Position numbers and translations under genes: made by a program
Assembly: GCA_002162755.1 (NCBI GenBank)
Contig: MAAS01000011.1
Coordinates: 23,648 to 87,647, forward strand
From: Gammaproteobacteria bacterium 50_400_T64
Lineage (GTDB): Bacteria; Pseudomonadota; Gammaproteobacteria; Pseudomonadales; Porticoccaceae
DNA: 64,000 nucleotides
Direction: 5' to 3'
Notes under the pieces: model-generated
Told to the model about the DNA's origin: nothing
Database searches by the model: none
The model's input: the letters and a program-made list of their open reading frames with translations, nothing else
Shown: positions 1 through 8,644 of the stretch, one piece after another
Layout: each line of letters begins with the position of its first letter
Position numbering within the stretch: position 1 is the first letter of the stretch

Positions 1-229
1 AATGGATATTGTGTTCTTTAAGAAAGCTATCGGCGCGCCACAGTGCGTTGTCATAACCACCAATCGGCGAGCCGCGATAACCGGAGATAAACCCCGCCGT
101 TGCCAGGCCTTTGGCCTTATCTCGCTGGCTCTGCAAAATCGGCAGGCGCACCAGGGCTTCAATGCCGGTCAGGTAGGCTCTACCCGTGGTGCAGGTATAT
201 TTGTCATCTAGCGCTACAGGCAAGATCAC
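1..229 (-). CDS. Indolepyruvate ferredoxin oxidoreductase family protein (N-terminal part, gene runs off the window)
   Basis: Only the first 76 codons are inside the window. They read on the minus strand from a GTG at 229 that sits five bases after an AGGAG ribosome site. The peptide has the N-terminal signature of fused IorA/IorB-type 2-ketoacid:ferredoxin oxidoreductases: LDDKYT near residue 8, YLTGIEALVRLP near 19-30 and the thiamine-domain segment GFISGYRGSPIGGYD at 46-60. Such enzymes oxidatively decarboxylate arylpyruvates (indolepyruvate, phenylpyruvate) to acyl-CoAs with ferredoxin as acceptor, in the catabolism of aromatic amino acids. The family assignment rests on this short but distinctive stretch; the substrate cannot be judged from it. 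The next gene upstream is 248 bp away on the same strand, so this gene probably has its own promoter. Confidence 0.8.
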   Translation of the reverse strand, partial: MILPVALDDKYTCTTGRAYLTGIEALVRLPILQSQRDKAKGLATAGFISGYRGSPIGGYDNALWRADSFLKEHNIH

Positions 230-431
230 TCGCTCCTCTTTATTTTTTTACAACAAGCCGTTCGCAGCGACGTTTAGGGTCAGGCGCGAAACAGCCGGTA
301 ATTAATTCGAGTATTAATAGGAGGAAGTATAGCAAGTGACTTACATAGCATTGGCATTGCGCCGTTGATTAATTGCAGGTAAATACACTCGCCGAAACGG
401 GCTGCCCTCGCCAAGAGAGCCTATCGACAAA

Positions 432-448
432 ACAACTAAAACAGTTGT
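432..448 (-). terminator. Weak hairpin downstream of the small unknown gene
   Basis: Read on the minus strand, a 6-bp stem ACAACT/AGTTGT with a five-base loop is followed by TTTTG, about 30 bases after the stop codon of the upstream gene. The stem is short and AT-rich, so this is at best a weak intrinsic terminator. The rest of the 230-477 gap must hold the promoter of the oxidoreductase gene; no strong -35/-10 pair stood out. Confidence 0.25.
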
Positions 449-477
449 CTTAAATAGATGGGGGAAACACGCAAGGG

Positions 478-1035
478 TTAACTGGGAGGAAGCACTTCAA
501 GATGAGAGGTATCAACCTGCGTTGCCTCTACAGACTGCTTTTCATCGGCGTGCAAAATCTCACCCCCACCAGGCTCCAGAGCCAGCGCACTGACATCAAC
601 CTCTGTCGCTGTGACACTGGAACGCTCGTCGGGGCGCAACACATCGCTACCCACCGGAGCCAATGACATATCGCCCCCATCCGCAGTCGGCTGTTCGGCC
701 GGCTCTGGCGTCGCAACAGGGGCTTGTTCTGCGGGTTCTAAAAAAGGGTTCGGCCTGGCGACAGGGGCTGACGTAACGGCCTCCGCAGGTGGAGCATCGA
801 CCTTCACCGGACGTAGCTCGGCTATCGCGCCAATTTTTAACAGGGCCTGTTCGTATTTTTTCGCCCCGGCTTCATCTAAATTGCGACGAATAGCCGCCGG
901 ACGTCCCGAAAAAAGCTGATCAACCTTCGCGGCCTCTAGCTTAAACAGGCCTGCCAGACGCTCTTTCACGTCGCCCACGGACTGCCCGGCAACGATGTCA
1001 CCGCGAAAAAGAACATCAAACTGTTGATCACTCAT
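478..1035 (-). CDS. Small protein with an N-terminal conserved alpha/beta domain and acidic Pro/Ala-rich tail, function unknown
   Basis: 185 residues. I do not recognise a named family with certainty. Residues 1-65 form a compact, charged, probably folded domain: FDVLFRGDIVAGQSV, then a helix-rich stretch ending near ALLKIGAIAELRP. From about residue 70 the chain becomes low in complexity and rich in Ala, Pro and Glu, with two related segments (DVSALALEPGGGEIL and DTSHLEVLPPS). Domains of this look occur in short hypothetical proteins of Pseudomonas-like bacteria. There is no signal peptide or membrane segment. The ATG at 1035 follows a GGAG site eight bases upstream. It lies just downstream of dgkA on the same strand with a 74-bp gap, so cotranscription is possible. 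Confidence 0.7.
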   Translation of the reverse strand: MSDQQFDVLFRGDIVAGQSVGDVKERLAGLFKLEAAKVDQLFSGRPAAIRRNLDEAGAKKYEQALLKIGAIAELRPVKVDAPPAEAVTSAPVARPNPFLEPAEQAPVATPEPAEQPTADGGDMSLAPVGSDVLRPDERSSVTATEVDVSALALEPGGGEILHADEKQSVEATQVDTSHLEVLPPS

Positions 1036-1109
1036 TTTTAGTACTCCGCACTAAGCCAACCATCGTCGCATTATTGATGAGCGCAAGCCGCATTTCAGCC
1101 ACGCGGTTC

Positions 1110-1484
1110 TCACTTCCCGGCCACACCGGCGAAAAATTGCCAGCCGATCGCAGCCCAAACCGCTACAAACAGCAACATACTGAGCATCACAGCTGCCGAC
1201 GCCTGATCTTTTGCCCGCCCCGCCAGCTCGGCTTTTTCAGGTGACACCAGATCCACCACCGCCTCAACGGCAGAGTTGAGCAGCTCCACTATCAAGACGA
1301 TCAACATCGCCGCAAATAGAAGGGCCAAATCCTGTGCTGAGTCGGCGATATAAAAGCCCAGTGGTGACAGTACAACCACCAGAAACACTTCAACGCGAAA
1401 AGCTTCTTCATAACGAAAACAGGACTTTAAGCCCTGTATAGAAAACCCTGTTGCACCGACCAGGCGTCGATACAACAAAGACAT
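1110..1484 (-). CDS. dgkA: Diacylglycerol kinase (prokaryotic, integral membrane)
   Basis: Phosphorylates diacylglycerol to phosphatidic acid at the inner membrane, recycling lipid released when phospholipid head groups are used to decorate envelope glycans. The 124-residue chain has the small DgkA layout: an N-terminal amphipathic region with EEAFRVE (catalytic-face Glu), then three transmembrane segments. The family signature NSAVEAVVDLVSPE lies between TM1 and TM2, followed by AGRAKDQASAAV. I chose the internal ATG at 1484 because it follows AAGGTGG at proper distance; an upstream in-frame ATG at 1508 would add eight residues but has no ribosome site. It is followed closely on the same strand by the small unknown gene. 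Confidence 0.92.
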   Translation of the reverse strand: MSLLYRRLVGATGFSIQGLKSCFRYEEAFRVEVFLVVVLSPLGFYIADSAQDLALLFAAMLIVLIVELLNSAVEAVVDLVSPEKAELAGRAKDQASAAVMLSMLLFVAVWAAIGWQFFAGVAGK

Positions 1485-1537
1485 CAGCCCACCTTCTGTT
1501 TTATGCATAAAAAACTTACTCGCGTGTTTAAAGCCTG

Positions 1538-2329
1538 TTAGGAAACTGAGTTAATACGCTGATCCATCTCCAGCGCGGGTGCGGCTTCTCGCGGCCGGCC
1601 GACCACCCGTGCCGGCACCCCCGCTACGGTGGTATGGGGGCTAACCGACTCCAGCACCAATGTACCGGCCCCAATTTTTGCGCCCTCGCCCACTTCGATA
1701 TTACCAAGGATCTTTGCCCCCGCAGCGATCAGTACCCCGCTGCGAATTTTCGGATGGCGATCACCACTATCGCTGCCAATACCCCCCAGGGTCACTGCGT
1801 GCAGCATGGACACATTGTCTTCAACAACGGCCGTTTCGCCGATCACCAGACCCGTCGCGTGATCAACCATAACCCCGCCACCAATTTGTGCGCCAGGATG
1901 AATATCGACAGAAAACACCTCTGCACAAAGGCTTTGCAGATGTACGGCGAGGGCTTGACGCTTGTTTAACCACAAATAGTGAGCAATACGGTGCACCTGC
2001 AGGGCGTGAAAACCCTTGAAATACAACAGTGGCATTGCATATTTATCACAGGCCGGGTCGCGCTCTCGGTAGGCGACGAGGTCACGCTGCATTTTTTCGC
2101 CGATACGAGCATCGTTTTCAAACGCTTCGGCAAAAACCTGGCGAATCGCCAGTTTCGACACGGCCATATTACCGAGCATTTCAGCCAGGTTGTAAGCAAG
2201 GGCCGTTTCGAGAGAGTCGTGACTTAATATCGCGGAATGAAAGAAGCTCGCCAATACTGGCTCGTCTTTGGAAAAGTCACCGGCTTCGGCGAGGATTTCC
2301 TGCCATAGGGTATTGGACTCGGGAGGCAT
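1538..2329 (-). CDS. cysE: Serine O-acetyltransferase
   Basis: Transfers acetyl from acetyl-CoA to L-serine, giving O-acetylserine for cysteine synthesis. 263 residues, close to the E. coli CysE length. An N-terminal helical domain (about 1-140) is followed by a left-handed beta helix of hexapeptide repeats (about 140-240). The catalytic dyad is visible as D142 in VDIHPG and H157 in DHATG, followed by GLVIGETAVVEDNV and the conserved DRHPKIRSGV. The C-terminal tail after GVPARVVGRP is where cysteine feedback inhibition acts in the family. No other cysteine-assembly gene is adjacent; dgkA lies 53 bp downstream on the same strand. Confidence 0.95.
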   Translation of the reverse strand: MPPESNTLWQEILAEAGDFSKDEPVLASFFHSAILSHDSLETALAYNLAEMLGNMAVSKLAIRQVFAEAFENDARIGEKMQRDLVAYRERDPACDKYAMPLLYFKGFHALQVHRIAHYLWLNKRQALAVHLQSLCAEVFSVDIHPGAQIGGGVMVDHATGLVIGETAVVEDNVSMLHAVTLGGIGSDSGDRHPKIRSGVLIAAGAKILGNIEVGEGAKIGAGTLVLESVSPHTTVAGVPARVVGRPREAAPALEMDQRINSVS

Positions 2330-2407
2330 AAGAGAGGTATCGCTCGGGGTATTAATATCAATCGTTATAGGGGGCGAATATGGCCGAAAGGCGCTGTAGA
2401 TTCAACA

Positions 2408-3121
2408 CTACAAGCGAATAAAGCGTGAATAAATCTCATCGAGGTTTTCAAGAATCGCACTTTGCAAGCAGATATCGGTATTCTCGATGAGCTTACGCAA
2501 TACAGCGGGCGTCAAAGCCCTTTCGCAAACAGTGGCCAGCGGGCGAAAACTCAGATGCCATGGCTCGGCGGCTACGCCCTCTTTTTTAGCGCCCTTGTAG
2601 GGGCAGAAAAACGCCGCATGACCACTATTTATTAGCGCATCAAGCCAGTGAGAACAATGTTCAAAAGGCCCGCCCGATGCGTACTCATCCGGGGTCAACT
2701 GTAGCTGATAATCGTCACCGACTGCCGCACTATCCCAAATATCCACATCGCTGCCCCAGTGATGACGGGATGCCCCCGGCAAGGCTGACCAACGCAAAAT
2801 TGCGAACACCTGCTCACGTTCACTCAGCGTCGCTATTGCCAGAGGCTTACCTTCACTATCCACAACCGGCCGCTCACCTCTGGCCTTTGCATTCCAGATA
2901 GCAAGTTGCCGGTCAAATGAGCGGAAACCGCTGGCCATGCGCAGTACGATTCCCTCTTCAGCTGATCTTTCAACAAGTGCTAGATAAGCTGCCACCACAT
3001 CGCGATGGAGGAAATGGCCGGGGAAAACCTCCTGTAAATGGCTTTGCGACTGACCCGTTAACTGCGCGATTGTTAGCGGCGCAATTTTTAGCGGCACTGG
3101 CTTTAATGGGGGAGAACTCAT
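2408..3121 (-). CDS. M15-family zinc peptidase (VanY/DacY-type D-alanyl-D-alanine carboxypeptidase-like)
   Basis: 237 residues. It carries both metal-binding signatures of the LAS/M15B peptidases: SRHHWGSDVDIWD at 118-130 (the SxHxxGxAxD motif, with His and Asp ligands) and EPWHLSF at 186-192 (catalytic Glu and third ligand His). SGFRSFDRQ near residue 64 is the usual substrate-site loop. Family members cleave D-Ala-D-Ala or similar bonds in peptidoglycan peptides, so a role in wall turnover is likely. I see no convincing signal peptide at this start, which leaves open whether the protein is exported, acts in the cytoplasm on recycled muropeptides, or has an unrecognised export route. It is divergent from the Na/Pi cotransporter gene. 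Confidence 0.85.
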   Translation of the reverse strand: MSSPPLKPVPLKIAPLTIAQLTGQSQSHLQEVFPGHFLHRDVVAAYLALVERSAEEGIVLRMASGFRSFDRQLAIWNAKARGERPVVDSEGKPLAIATLSEREQVFAILRWSALPGASRHHWGSDVDIWDSAAVGDDYQLQLTPDEYASGGPFEHCSHWLDALINSGHAAFFCPYKGAKKEGVAAEPWHLSFRPLATVCERALTPAVLRKLIENTDICLQSAILENLDEIYSRFIRL

Positions 3122-3200
3122 TGATGCTCATAACTCTGTGGCAGTACAGACTTGAGAATACCGTAATACTCCGTTAATCGCCCACCGACTCAGGCCTACA

Positions 3201-3228
3201 TCGACAAGCCAAGAATAGTTGCTAGAAT
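3201..3228 (+). promoter_or_regulatory. Probable sigma-70 promoter of the Na/Pi cotransporter gene
   Basis: TCGACA, 16 bases, then TAGAAT preceded by TGC (an extended -10). The -10 ends 27 bases before the ATG. It lies in the divergent gap shared with the M15 peptidase gene. Confidence 0.5.
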
Positions 3229-3255
3229 CTATGACCGGTAAAAACGGACACTTTA

Positions 3256-4923
3256 ATGTTTCAATTCTGGCAGTTGCTCGCAGGGCTCGGCATTTTTATT
3301 TTCGCCATGAAAATTCTCGAGCAGGGTTTACGTGGTTTAAGCACTCGTCAGCTACGTAGTCTGTTACGTAACCACACCCACTCGCCTTTGCAGGGTGTAC
3401 TGGTCGGCACGATTAGCACGGCGTTTCTTCAGAGCAGCTCCCTGGTCGGCCTGTTCGTACTCGCCTTTGTGGGTTCTGGAATGTTGCCCCTGCGCAATGC
3501 CCTGGGCATTATTTTTGGAGCCAACCTGGGTACCACGCTAACGGGCTGGCTGGTCACGGCCATCGGCTTCAAGCTGAACATGAGCGACTATGCTCTGGTA
3601 TTAATTGCCCTTGGTTCGCTTGCTTACGTCACCTTTAAAAGCGAATCTTCTCGCTACCACCAGGCCTCAATCATATTCGGCCTTGGCCTATTGTTGTTGG
3701 GACTCACCTGGATGAAAGACAGCATGTCTTTTCTCGGGGCGCAGGTCGATGACGCCTGGTTTCGCGATTATCCCTTAGTGATCTACTTTATTGGCGGCAT
3801 CGTCTTCACCGCACTGGTGCAATCCAGTTCCGCCACCATGGTGATCATTCTCAGTGCTGTACATGCTGAAATCATACCGTTGTCGAGTGCAGTAGCCATC
3901 ATCATCGGTTCCGACCTGGGCACGACGAGCACGGTACTACTAGGTTCGTTAAGAAGCTCCACAAACGCAAAGCGTGTGGCCCTGAGTCATTTTATTTTCA
4001 ACCTGGGCACTGATATCACTGCCTTTTTGTTACTCACGCCCCTGCTGGCGTTTATCACCGTAACGCTCGCTATCGACGACCCCATGTATGCCCTGGTGTG
4101 CTTTCACTCGCTCTTTAATTTACTCGGCATCGTGTTGTTTCTGCCCTTCACAAAACCCTTTGCCCACTGGCTTGAACAGCGCTTTGCCTCAACCGACACC
4201 CTCGGCTGCAATCATATTAATCTAGTCCCACCCACCGTACCGGAGGCGGCACTGCGCGCCATTGAACAAGACACTCGCGATCTCATCACTAAAGCCTTGC
4301 TGATTAACCTGCGTATTTTTAAGTTGCCATCCGACTCACTGCTAAACGGCGATGAGATAAAACCTATTAAGCTTCGACTAAGCAGTAAACCTCTTTCTTT
4401 CGATGAGCAATACGCAGACATCAAAAGGCACGAAGAACAACTGCAAAACTACAGCCACAAACTACCTGCTGCCAGCCTCAGCGAAGCAGAAGAAAAAACG
4501 CTGTCAGAGTTACTTGATACCGCACGCGATGCGACGTACAGCACGAAAAGTCTGAAAGACATCAGAGACAACTTAATCCAGCTTCGCCACCAATCGGGCA
4601 GCCAACAGCTCCTCGGGGCAATCAGCGCCGATATATTAGCCATTTACCCGCATATTATTGCGTTTCTGGAAAAACCTGAAAGCGACTGGGCGGATGACGC
4701 TGTTAGTACCATCAAAGAATCTATAGCGCACTCCCATGACCAGCTTCACCAGCAAATGATCGACTATTCGCACAATCGACACACTGAAATAAACCTGCCA
4801 ACTTTACTGAATATCAATCGCGAAATTTATGTGTCAAATCAGAATTTACTGGATGCAGCGCTCGAACTAAGCACCTGTAGACATGCCCTGGAGACCAACA
4901 GCAATAACCAACACAAGCCTTAA
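3256..4923 (+). CDS. Na/Pi cotransporter family protein with C-terminal PhoU-like domain
   Basis: 555 residues, the size of bacterial NptA/YjbB-type proteins. The first 320 residues are a polytopic membrane domain with the duplicated family motifs: QSSSLVG near 60 and QSSSATMVIIL near 190, with GANLGTTLTGW and GSDLGTTSTVLLG after them. From about 335 the protein is soluble and helical, with the heptad-rich pattern of PhoU domains. The role inferred from the family is sodium-coupled phosphate movement across the inner membrane; the E. coli relative YjbB exports phosphate. No pho regulon gene is nearby. The mscS-like gene follows 54 bp downstream on the same strand, which may link phosphate and osmotic efflux in one transcript. 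Confidence 0.9.
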   Translation: MFQFWQLLAGLGIFIFAMKILEQGLRGLSTRQLRSLLRNHTHSPLQGVLVGTISTAFLQSSSLVGLFVLAFVGSGMLPLRNALGIIFGANLGTTLTGWLVTAIGFKLNMSDYALVLIALGSLAYVTFKSESSRYHQASIIFGLGLLLLGLTWMKDSMSFLGAQVDDAWFRDYPLVIYFIGGIVFTALVQSSSATMVIILSAVHAEIIPLSSAVAIIIGSDLGTTSTVLLGSLRSSTNAKRVALSHFIFNLGTDITAFLLLTPLLAFITVTLAIDDPMYALVCFHSLFNLLGIVLFLPFTKPFAHWLEQRFASTDTLGCNHINLVPPTVPEAALRAIEQDTRDLITKALLINLRIFKLPSDSLLNGDEIKPIKLRLSSKPLSFDEQYADIKRHEEQLQNYSHKLPAASLSEAEEKTLSELLDTARDATYSTKSLKDIRDNLIQLRHQSGSQQLLGAISADILAIYPHIIAFLEKPESDWADDAVSTIKESIAHSHDQLHQQMIDYSHNRHTEINLPTLLNINREIYVSNQNLLDAALELSTCRHALETNSNNQHKP

Positions 4924-4977
4924 AGAGCAATTAGCTTTATACTTGACGTTGGAAATCAGCTGACATACTAAAATTCT

Positions 4978-5817
4978 ATGAAAGAAGAAATCGACCAGTT
5001 CAAAGCAGTCTACGATCTTATCGTTACTTTTTTTGTCACTTACAGCTTTCAATTAGTCGGCGCGCTGATTATTTTACTGATCGGCCTGCTGATCTCTAAC
5101 CGGGTTGCACGACTAGTCGCTCGTACCTGCGACAAACACGGGCTTGATGTCACGTTAAGTCGCTTTCTCGCCAGTTGTACAAAAATCATCATTATTGTTG
5201 TTGTTGCGGTGATTTGCCTGGGTAAAATTGGCATTAGCGTGACGCCTTTTGTTGCCGCTATCGGCGCACTCTCTTTGGGCGCAGGTTTGGCCATGCAAGG
5301 TCTGTTAGCCAACTACGGTGCTGGTTTTAATATTATTATTACTCGCCCTTTTGTCGTCGGCGACACCATTACCGTGCAGGGCGTCACGGGTATTGTTAAA
5401 GAAGTGCGGCTGGCACAAACCATTCTTAGCGATGAGGATGACGTTAGCATTCTGATTCCCAACCGTCATATCGTTGGCGAAATCATCCACAATTCAAACG
5501 CTTTTAAAGTCGTAGAAAGCACTCTGGGTGTTGCCTACACTAGCGACATTGACCAGGTTACTGCCACCATTAAAACGGTGCTTCACGAACTTGGTGTCGA
5601 TACCAATCGGCCGCCACAGGTTGGTATCGATGAGTTCGGTGACAGCAGTATTAATTTCGGCATTCGCTATTGGGTGCCAACCGACAAATACCACCAGCTA
5701 CGCTTTAGCGTCAACGACCAACTCTTCAAGGCCTTGCACCTTGCGGGTATTGAAATACCTTTCCCACAACGGGAAATACGCCTGCTGAATTCCGGCACAA
5801 ATGAGCCCCTCAAATAA
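4978..5817 (+). CDS. mscS: Small-conductance mechanosensitive channel, MscS family
   Basis: 279 residues, the length of E. coli MscS. Three N-terminal membrane segments are followed by the conserved pore-lining TM3 region GALSLGAGLAMQGLLANYGAG (first part at about 98-112). The beta domain then has RPFVVGDTITVQGVTGIV and the DVSILIPNRHIVG segment. The protein opens under membrane tension and releases solutes during hypo-osmotic shock. The gene follows the Na/Pi cotransporter and precedes an unknown membrane protein by 11 bp, so the three may be one operon. Confidence 0.93.
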   Translation: MKEEIDQFKAVYDLIVTFFVTYSFQLVGALIILLIGLLISNRVARLVARTCDKHGLDVTLSRFLASCTKIIIIVVVAVICLGKIGISVTPFVAAIGALSLGAGLAMQGLLANYGAGFNIIITRPFVVGDTITVQGVTGIVKEVRLAQTILSDEDDVSILIPNRHIVGEIIHNSNAFKVVESTLGVAYTSDIDQVTATIKTVLHELGVDTNRPPQVGIDEFGDSSINFGIRYWVPTDKYHQLRFSVNDQLFKALHLAGIEIPFPQREIRLLNSGTNEPLK

Positions 5818-5828
5818 AAAACTAACCT

Positions 5829-6473
5829 ATGAATATGAAAATAAATTCAAGCTCAGAATCACGACGTTCTTCCCACCGCAGATCTTCCTCCCGAGTTAGT
5901 GGATCCCATCACGGTAGAACTCGCTTAATTCAAATACTGGGTGTCGCGCTCGCTCTGTCTCTGTTAATCAATTTGTTTATCGCTATTGCTCTTGGTAGCT
6001 ACATCCGCAAAGCAGGTCTTTTATCGGGAGTCAGTGCTAGCTTACGACTGCAACTTACCGACATGACAGAACAGCTAGAAGCCAACGTTAGGAAAACCCG
6101 AATACTCAAAGGTGAAATACAAGAACTGACACTTAACCGATTACCCGGGCTCATAGAGCTGAACTATGATGAAGTTATCAAGATTGATAAGCGCTATGTG
6201 AAGAATATCGTCTTCACCCGCACAGGTAAAAATGGCGCCCACTTATATGAATACAAGATAGTACTAGAGAATCATGACCCCGCTTTACAGCCCGCGTTAA
6301 AGATTGTTTTATTTGATCGCAATGGTGTGCAAGTTGGCATGTCTGAGCTGAGAAAGGATACCGAACACGGAGGAATAATTCGCCTCGATCAAGACGAGGT
6401 GCGCGCCCACTACTCCGTTGTTCAACTACCCGACAACGCTGAGCCGGAATACTTTCAGGTTATTTTTCTCTAG
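5829..6473 (+). CDS. Single-pass membrane protein of unknown function
   Basis: 214 residues, no family recognised. The first 33 residues are a very basic, Ser/Arg-rich cytoplasmic tail (MNMKINSSSESRRSSHRRSS). A single membrane segment follows at about 34-57, then a coiled-coil-like stretch (about 65-100, SLRLQLTDMTEQLEANVRK). The C-terminal half looks like a beta-rich extracytoplasmic domain (YEYKIVLENHDPALQPALKI; FDRNGVQVG). The layout suggests an inner-membrane protein with a periplasmic domain. It starts 11 bases after the mscS stop codon and is probably translated from the same messenger; whether it works with the channel is unknown. Confidence 0.75.
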   Translation: MNMKINSSSESRRSSHRRSSSRVSGSHHGRTRLIQILGVALALSLLINLFIAIALGSYIRKAGLLSGVSASLRLQLTDMTEQLEANVRKTRILKGEIQELTLNRLPGLIELNYDEVIKIDKRYVKNIVFTRTGKNGAHLYEYKIVLENHDPALQPALKIVLFDRNGVQVGMSELRKDTEHGGIIRLDQDEVRAHYSVVQLPDNAEPEYFQVIFL

Positions 6474-6520
6474 ACATTATGTTGTATGAAACCTGAGCAT
6501 CGATAGCGCCAGAAACAAAC

Positions 6521-8155
6521 TTACGTCGGTTTGTAATTTCTCTCTATTGCCTGTTTTAACGCATCCGCTCCAAACGGCTTACCAATAACTTCGCTAACAC
6601 CCGCAGCTAAAGCATCATCTTTAGAATCACTCTCGCTCTGGGTTGTCACCATCACAATGGGCAGTTCCTCAGCAGAGTGGGTTTCACGTATTTTCCGAGT
6701 AAGGTCTATACCGGAAATCAACGGCATATTCATATCAGTAAAAACAAACTCAGGCTTATCTTCCTCAATATTTTTTAATGCCGTTTCAGGAAACTCAAAC
6801 AGTTTAAATTCATAACCGAGCTTGTGTAAGGCACTGCGATAAATATTCAAAACCATCCGCGAATCATCGATCGCATAGATTAGAATTTTAGCCTTTTTCT
6901 CAGGCTGCTGCTCGGGTTGAATAAAGCTCAGCAAATCCCCTCTATCATTCTTCGCCAAAATAACATTGAAGAACTTGACGACATCGCTATGTGCTTGCTC
7001 TCGAATATAGGTAAACAAGGCATTCCTAACCTCCTCTTCACCCAAGAGATCAAGGAAAATATTATCTGACTCCGACTCTACAATCGCCGCAATAATTTTT
7101 TCACTATCAAACACCGCCGAGCGAAGCAGGTTTTTTACACCCACACCCAGCATCCTCGAATAATTATTATTAATGGCCCGAGATGCTGCCAGACGAACAT
7201 TATCGTCTTTATCATTCAGTCCCTCGGCAAGGGCAAGGGCAACTTTTTGGCTGGGCAATCTGCCCAGAGATTCATAAGCCGCAAAACGAATATTGGCATC
7301 AGCGGGATGATTATGGAGTAGGTTTTTTATCGGTTTTACCGCACTTTCATCAAAGATATCACCGAGAACATTCAAGGTGTGGACAACCAGATCCGGATCA
7401 TCACTCCCTAAGTTTTCAATAATGACCGGTATCGCTTTTGCACCCATTTCAGCGAGCTTTGCTTTGCCATAGTTTCTAACATGGGTAATGTGTGAGGCCA
7501 GTGTTTCACTAAGTTTTTCTATACAGAACTGGTCCTGAATTCCGGCAAACTGGTCGAGAATCAAGCGATCAAGCTCACTGTCAGTGCCCATTCTATCGCT
7601 CAATAACTGCACCGCATCGTGCGAACCGATACTGCCCAGCGCACCTATTGCTGCTGCAATAATATCTCGGTTAGAGGCGTAGAGGTAATCCGCAAGATTT
7701 TGTGAATTATGACAAAAACCAATTTTATTGATCGCACCCAGCATGGCGATCAATAAGCCTTCATCTGACACCTCTGCCAGCTTAGTCTCCAGGCCCAGAG
7801 TCGCAGACTCCATAGCCAGAGCCTCAATGCAATGAACGTAATAGGCGATTTCATTAACATCGCTACTGCTGGACAGTATTTCTACCAGCATATCTGGGCT
7901 GGCTAGTATCTGTTCAAAAAGTAGGTCTTCGAGCAAAGGATATTGAGTCGCAGCAGCTCTGTTGTAAGCAATAAAATGCGTCAGGTACATAATTAAATTG
8001 GCGTCGATGCGGCCCAATTCACGAATCGCATCGTTAACAGCCTCTTTGCCAGGCTCATTGACCAGGTCGGTAAGCCAAACGCCCACGCCTTCACTATCAC
8101 CATTCGCAATCACACCACGCAGCTGATTGAGAATTGCTTCTACATTGTTTGACAT
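6521..8155 (-). CDS. HEAT-repeat protein with C-terminal response-regulator receiver domain
   Basis: 544 residues. Residues of about 20-400 form a run of HEAT/PBS-lyase-like helical repeats, seen as recurring segments such as DDPDLVVHTLNVLGDI and DKDDNVRLAASRAI. Residues 421-544 are a CheY-like receiver domain: acidic pocket IDDS near the start, phospho-acceptor Asp 474 in FTDMNMP, Thr/Thr switch in VMVTTQSES and Lys 526 in GKPFG. Receiver domains are phosphorylated by histidine kinases; the HEAT array is a protein-binding scaffold, so the likely role is phosphorylation-dependent partner binding rather than DNA binding or enzymatic output. No histidine kinase is adjacent. The gene stands alone, convergent with the preceding operon, and its partners are unknown. 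Confidence 0.85.
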   Translation of the reverse strand: MSNNVEAILNQLRGVIANGDSEGVGVWLTDLVNEPGKEAVNDAIRELGRIDANLIMYLTHFIAYNRAAATQYPLLEDLLFEQILASPDMLVEILSSSSDVNEIAYYVHCIEALAMESATLGLETKLAEVSDEGLLIAMLGAINKIGFCHNSQNLADYLYASNRDIIAAAIGALGSIGSHDAVQLLSDRMGTDSELDRLILDQFAGIQDQFCIEKLSETLASHITHVRNYGKAKLAEMGAKAIPVIIENLGSDDPDLVVHTLNVLGDIFDESAVKPIKNLLHNHPADANIRFAAYESLGRLPSQKVALALAEGLNDKDDNVRLAASRAINNNYSRMLGVGVKNLLRSAVFDSEKIIAAIVESESDNIFLDLLGEEEVRNALFTYIREQAHSDVVKFFNVILAKNDRGDLLSFIQPEQQPEKKAKILIYAIDDSRMVLNIYRSALHKLGYEFKLFEFPETALKNIEEDKPEFVFTDMNMPLISGIDLTRKIRETHSAEELPIVMVTTQSESDSKDDALAAGVSEVIGKPFGADALKQAIERNYKPT

Positions 8156-8412
8156 TTATACCCCGTAGACAATCAAGTCATCTATTTAATGAAACACTAC
8201 GTCCCTTATTTATTAGTATCAGACAGCAGAATAATCCCAATCCGCCGAAAGCTCTCAGGCGCCTAGATTAGTAGTAAAACCTATTTATATCAGTGCTCTA
8301 GTTCACAGTCGTATCAGGGATGATGAGCTCGATGCTTACAACAAAGTTTTCAGGTGATAATGAAGTTCAGCCGTACGATTCAGGCACTCTAACCACTTAG
8401 ATGAAACAATCA

Positions 8413-8619
8413 TCAATAATGGGGCGGCTTTTCCTGTTCCGAAACATCAACCAGGGAGGTCTGTGTGGTTTCCTGTAAACGTTGCATCAAATAACGGCAG
8501 GTCTGTTCAAGTCTGTCGATACTCGCTTGCTGTCGGAATACCACATCATTGAGAGCCTTAATCGTATCCTCTTGATAGGCAAGTTTAATTTCTATTTCTG
8601 TACAACGTTGATCAGTCAT
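8413..8619 (-). CDS. slyX: SlyX family protein
   Basis: 68 residues, the typical SlyX length. The chain is almost entirely a coiled coil, from IEIKLAYQEDTIKALNDVVF through QASIDRLEQTCRYL, and ends in the family signature EKPPHY. The biochemical function of SlyX is not established; it often sits near slyD. I start it at the ATG at 8619 because alignment with the family begins at MTDQR; a longer in-frame reading would run into the next gene. The gene lies 25 bp downstream of the LEA14-like gene on the same strand. Confidence 0.88.
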   Translation of the reverse strand: MTDQRCTEIEIKLAYQEDTIKALNDVVFRQQASIDRLEQTCRYLMQRLQETTQTSLVDVSEQEKPPHY

Positions 8620-8644
8620 AAAATCGCTCTTTATGGAGGGCCCG

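Noticed and set aside
8242..8260. CCGCCGAA followed closely by CTCTCAGG, recalling glycine riboswitch landmarks
   Set aside because: The two landmarks are almost adjacent with no room for the P3 stem, the 5' GGAGAG half is missing, and no glycine-related gene follows.
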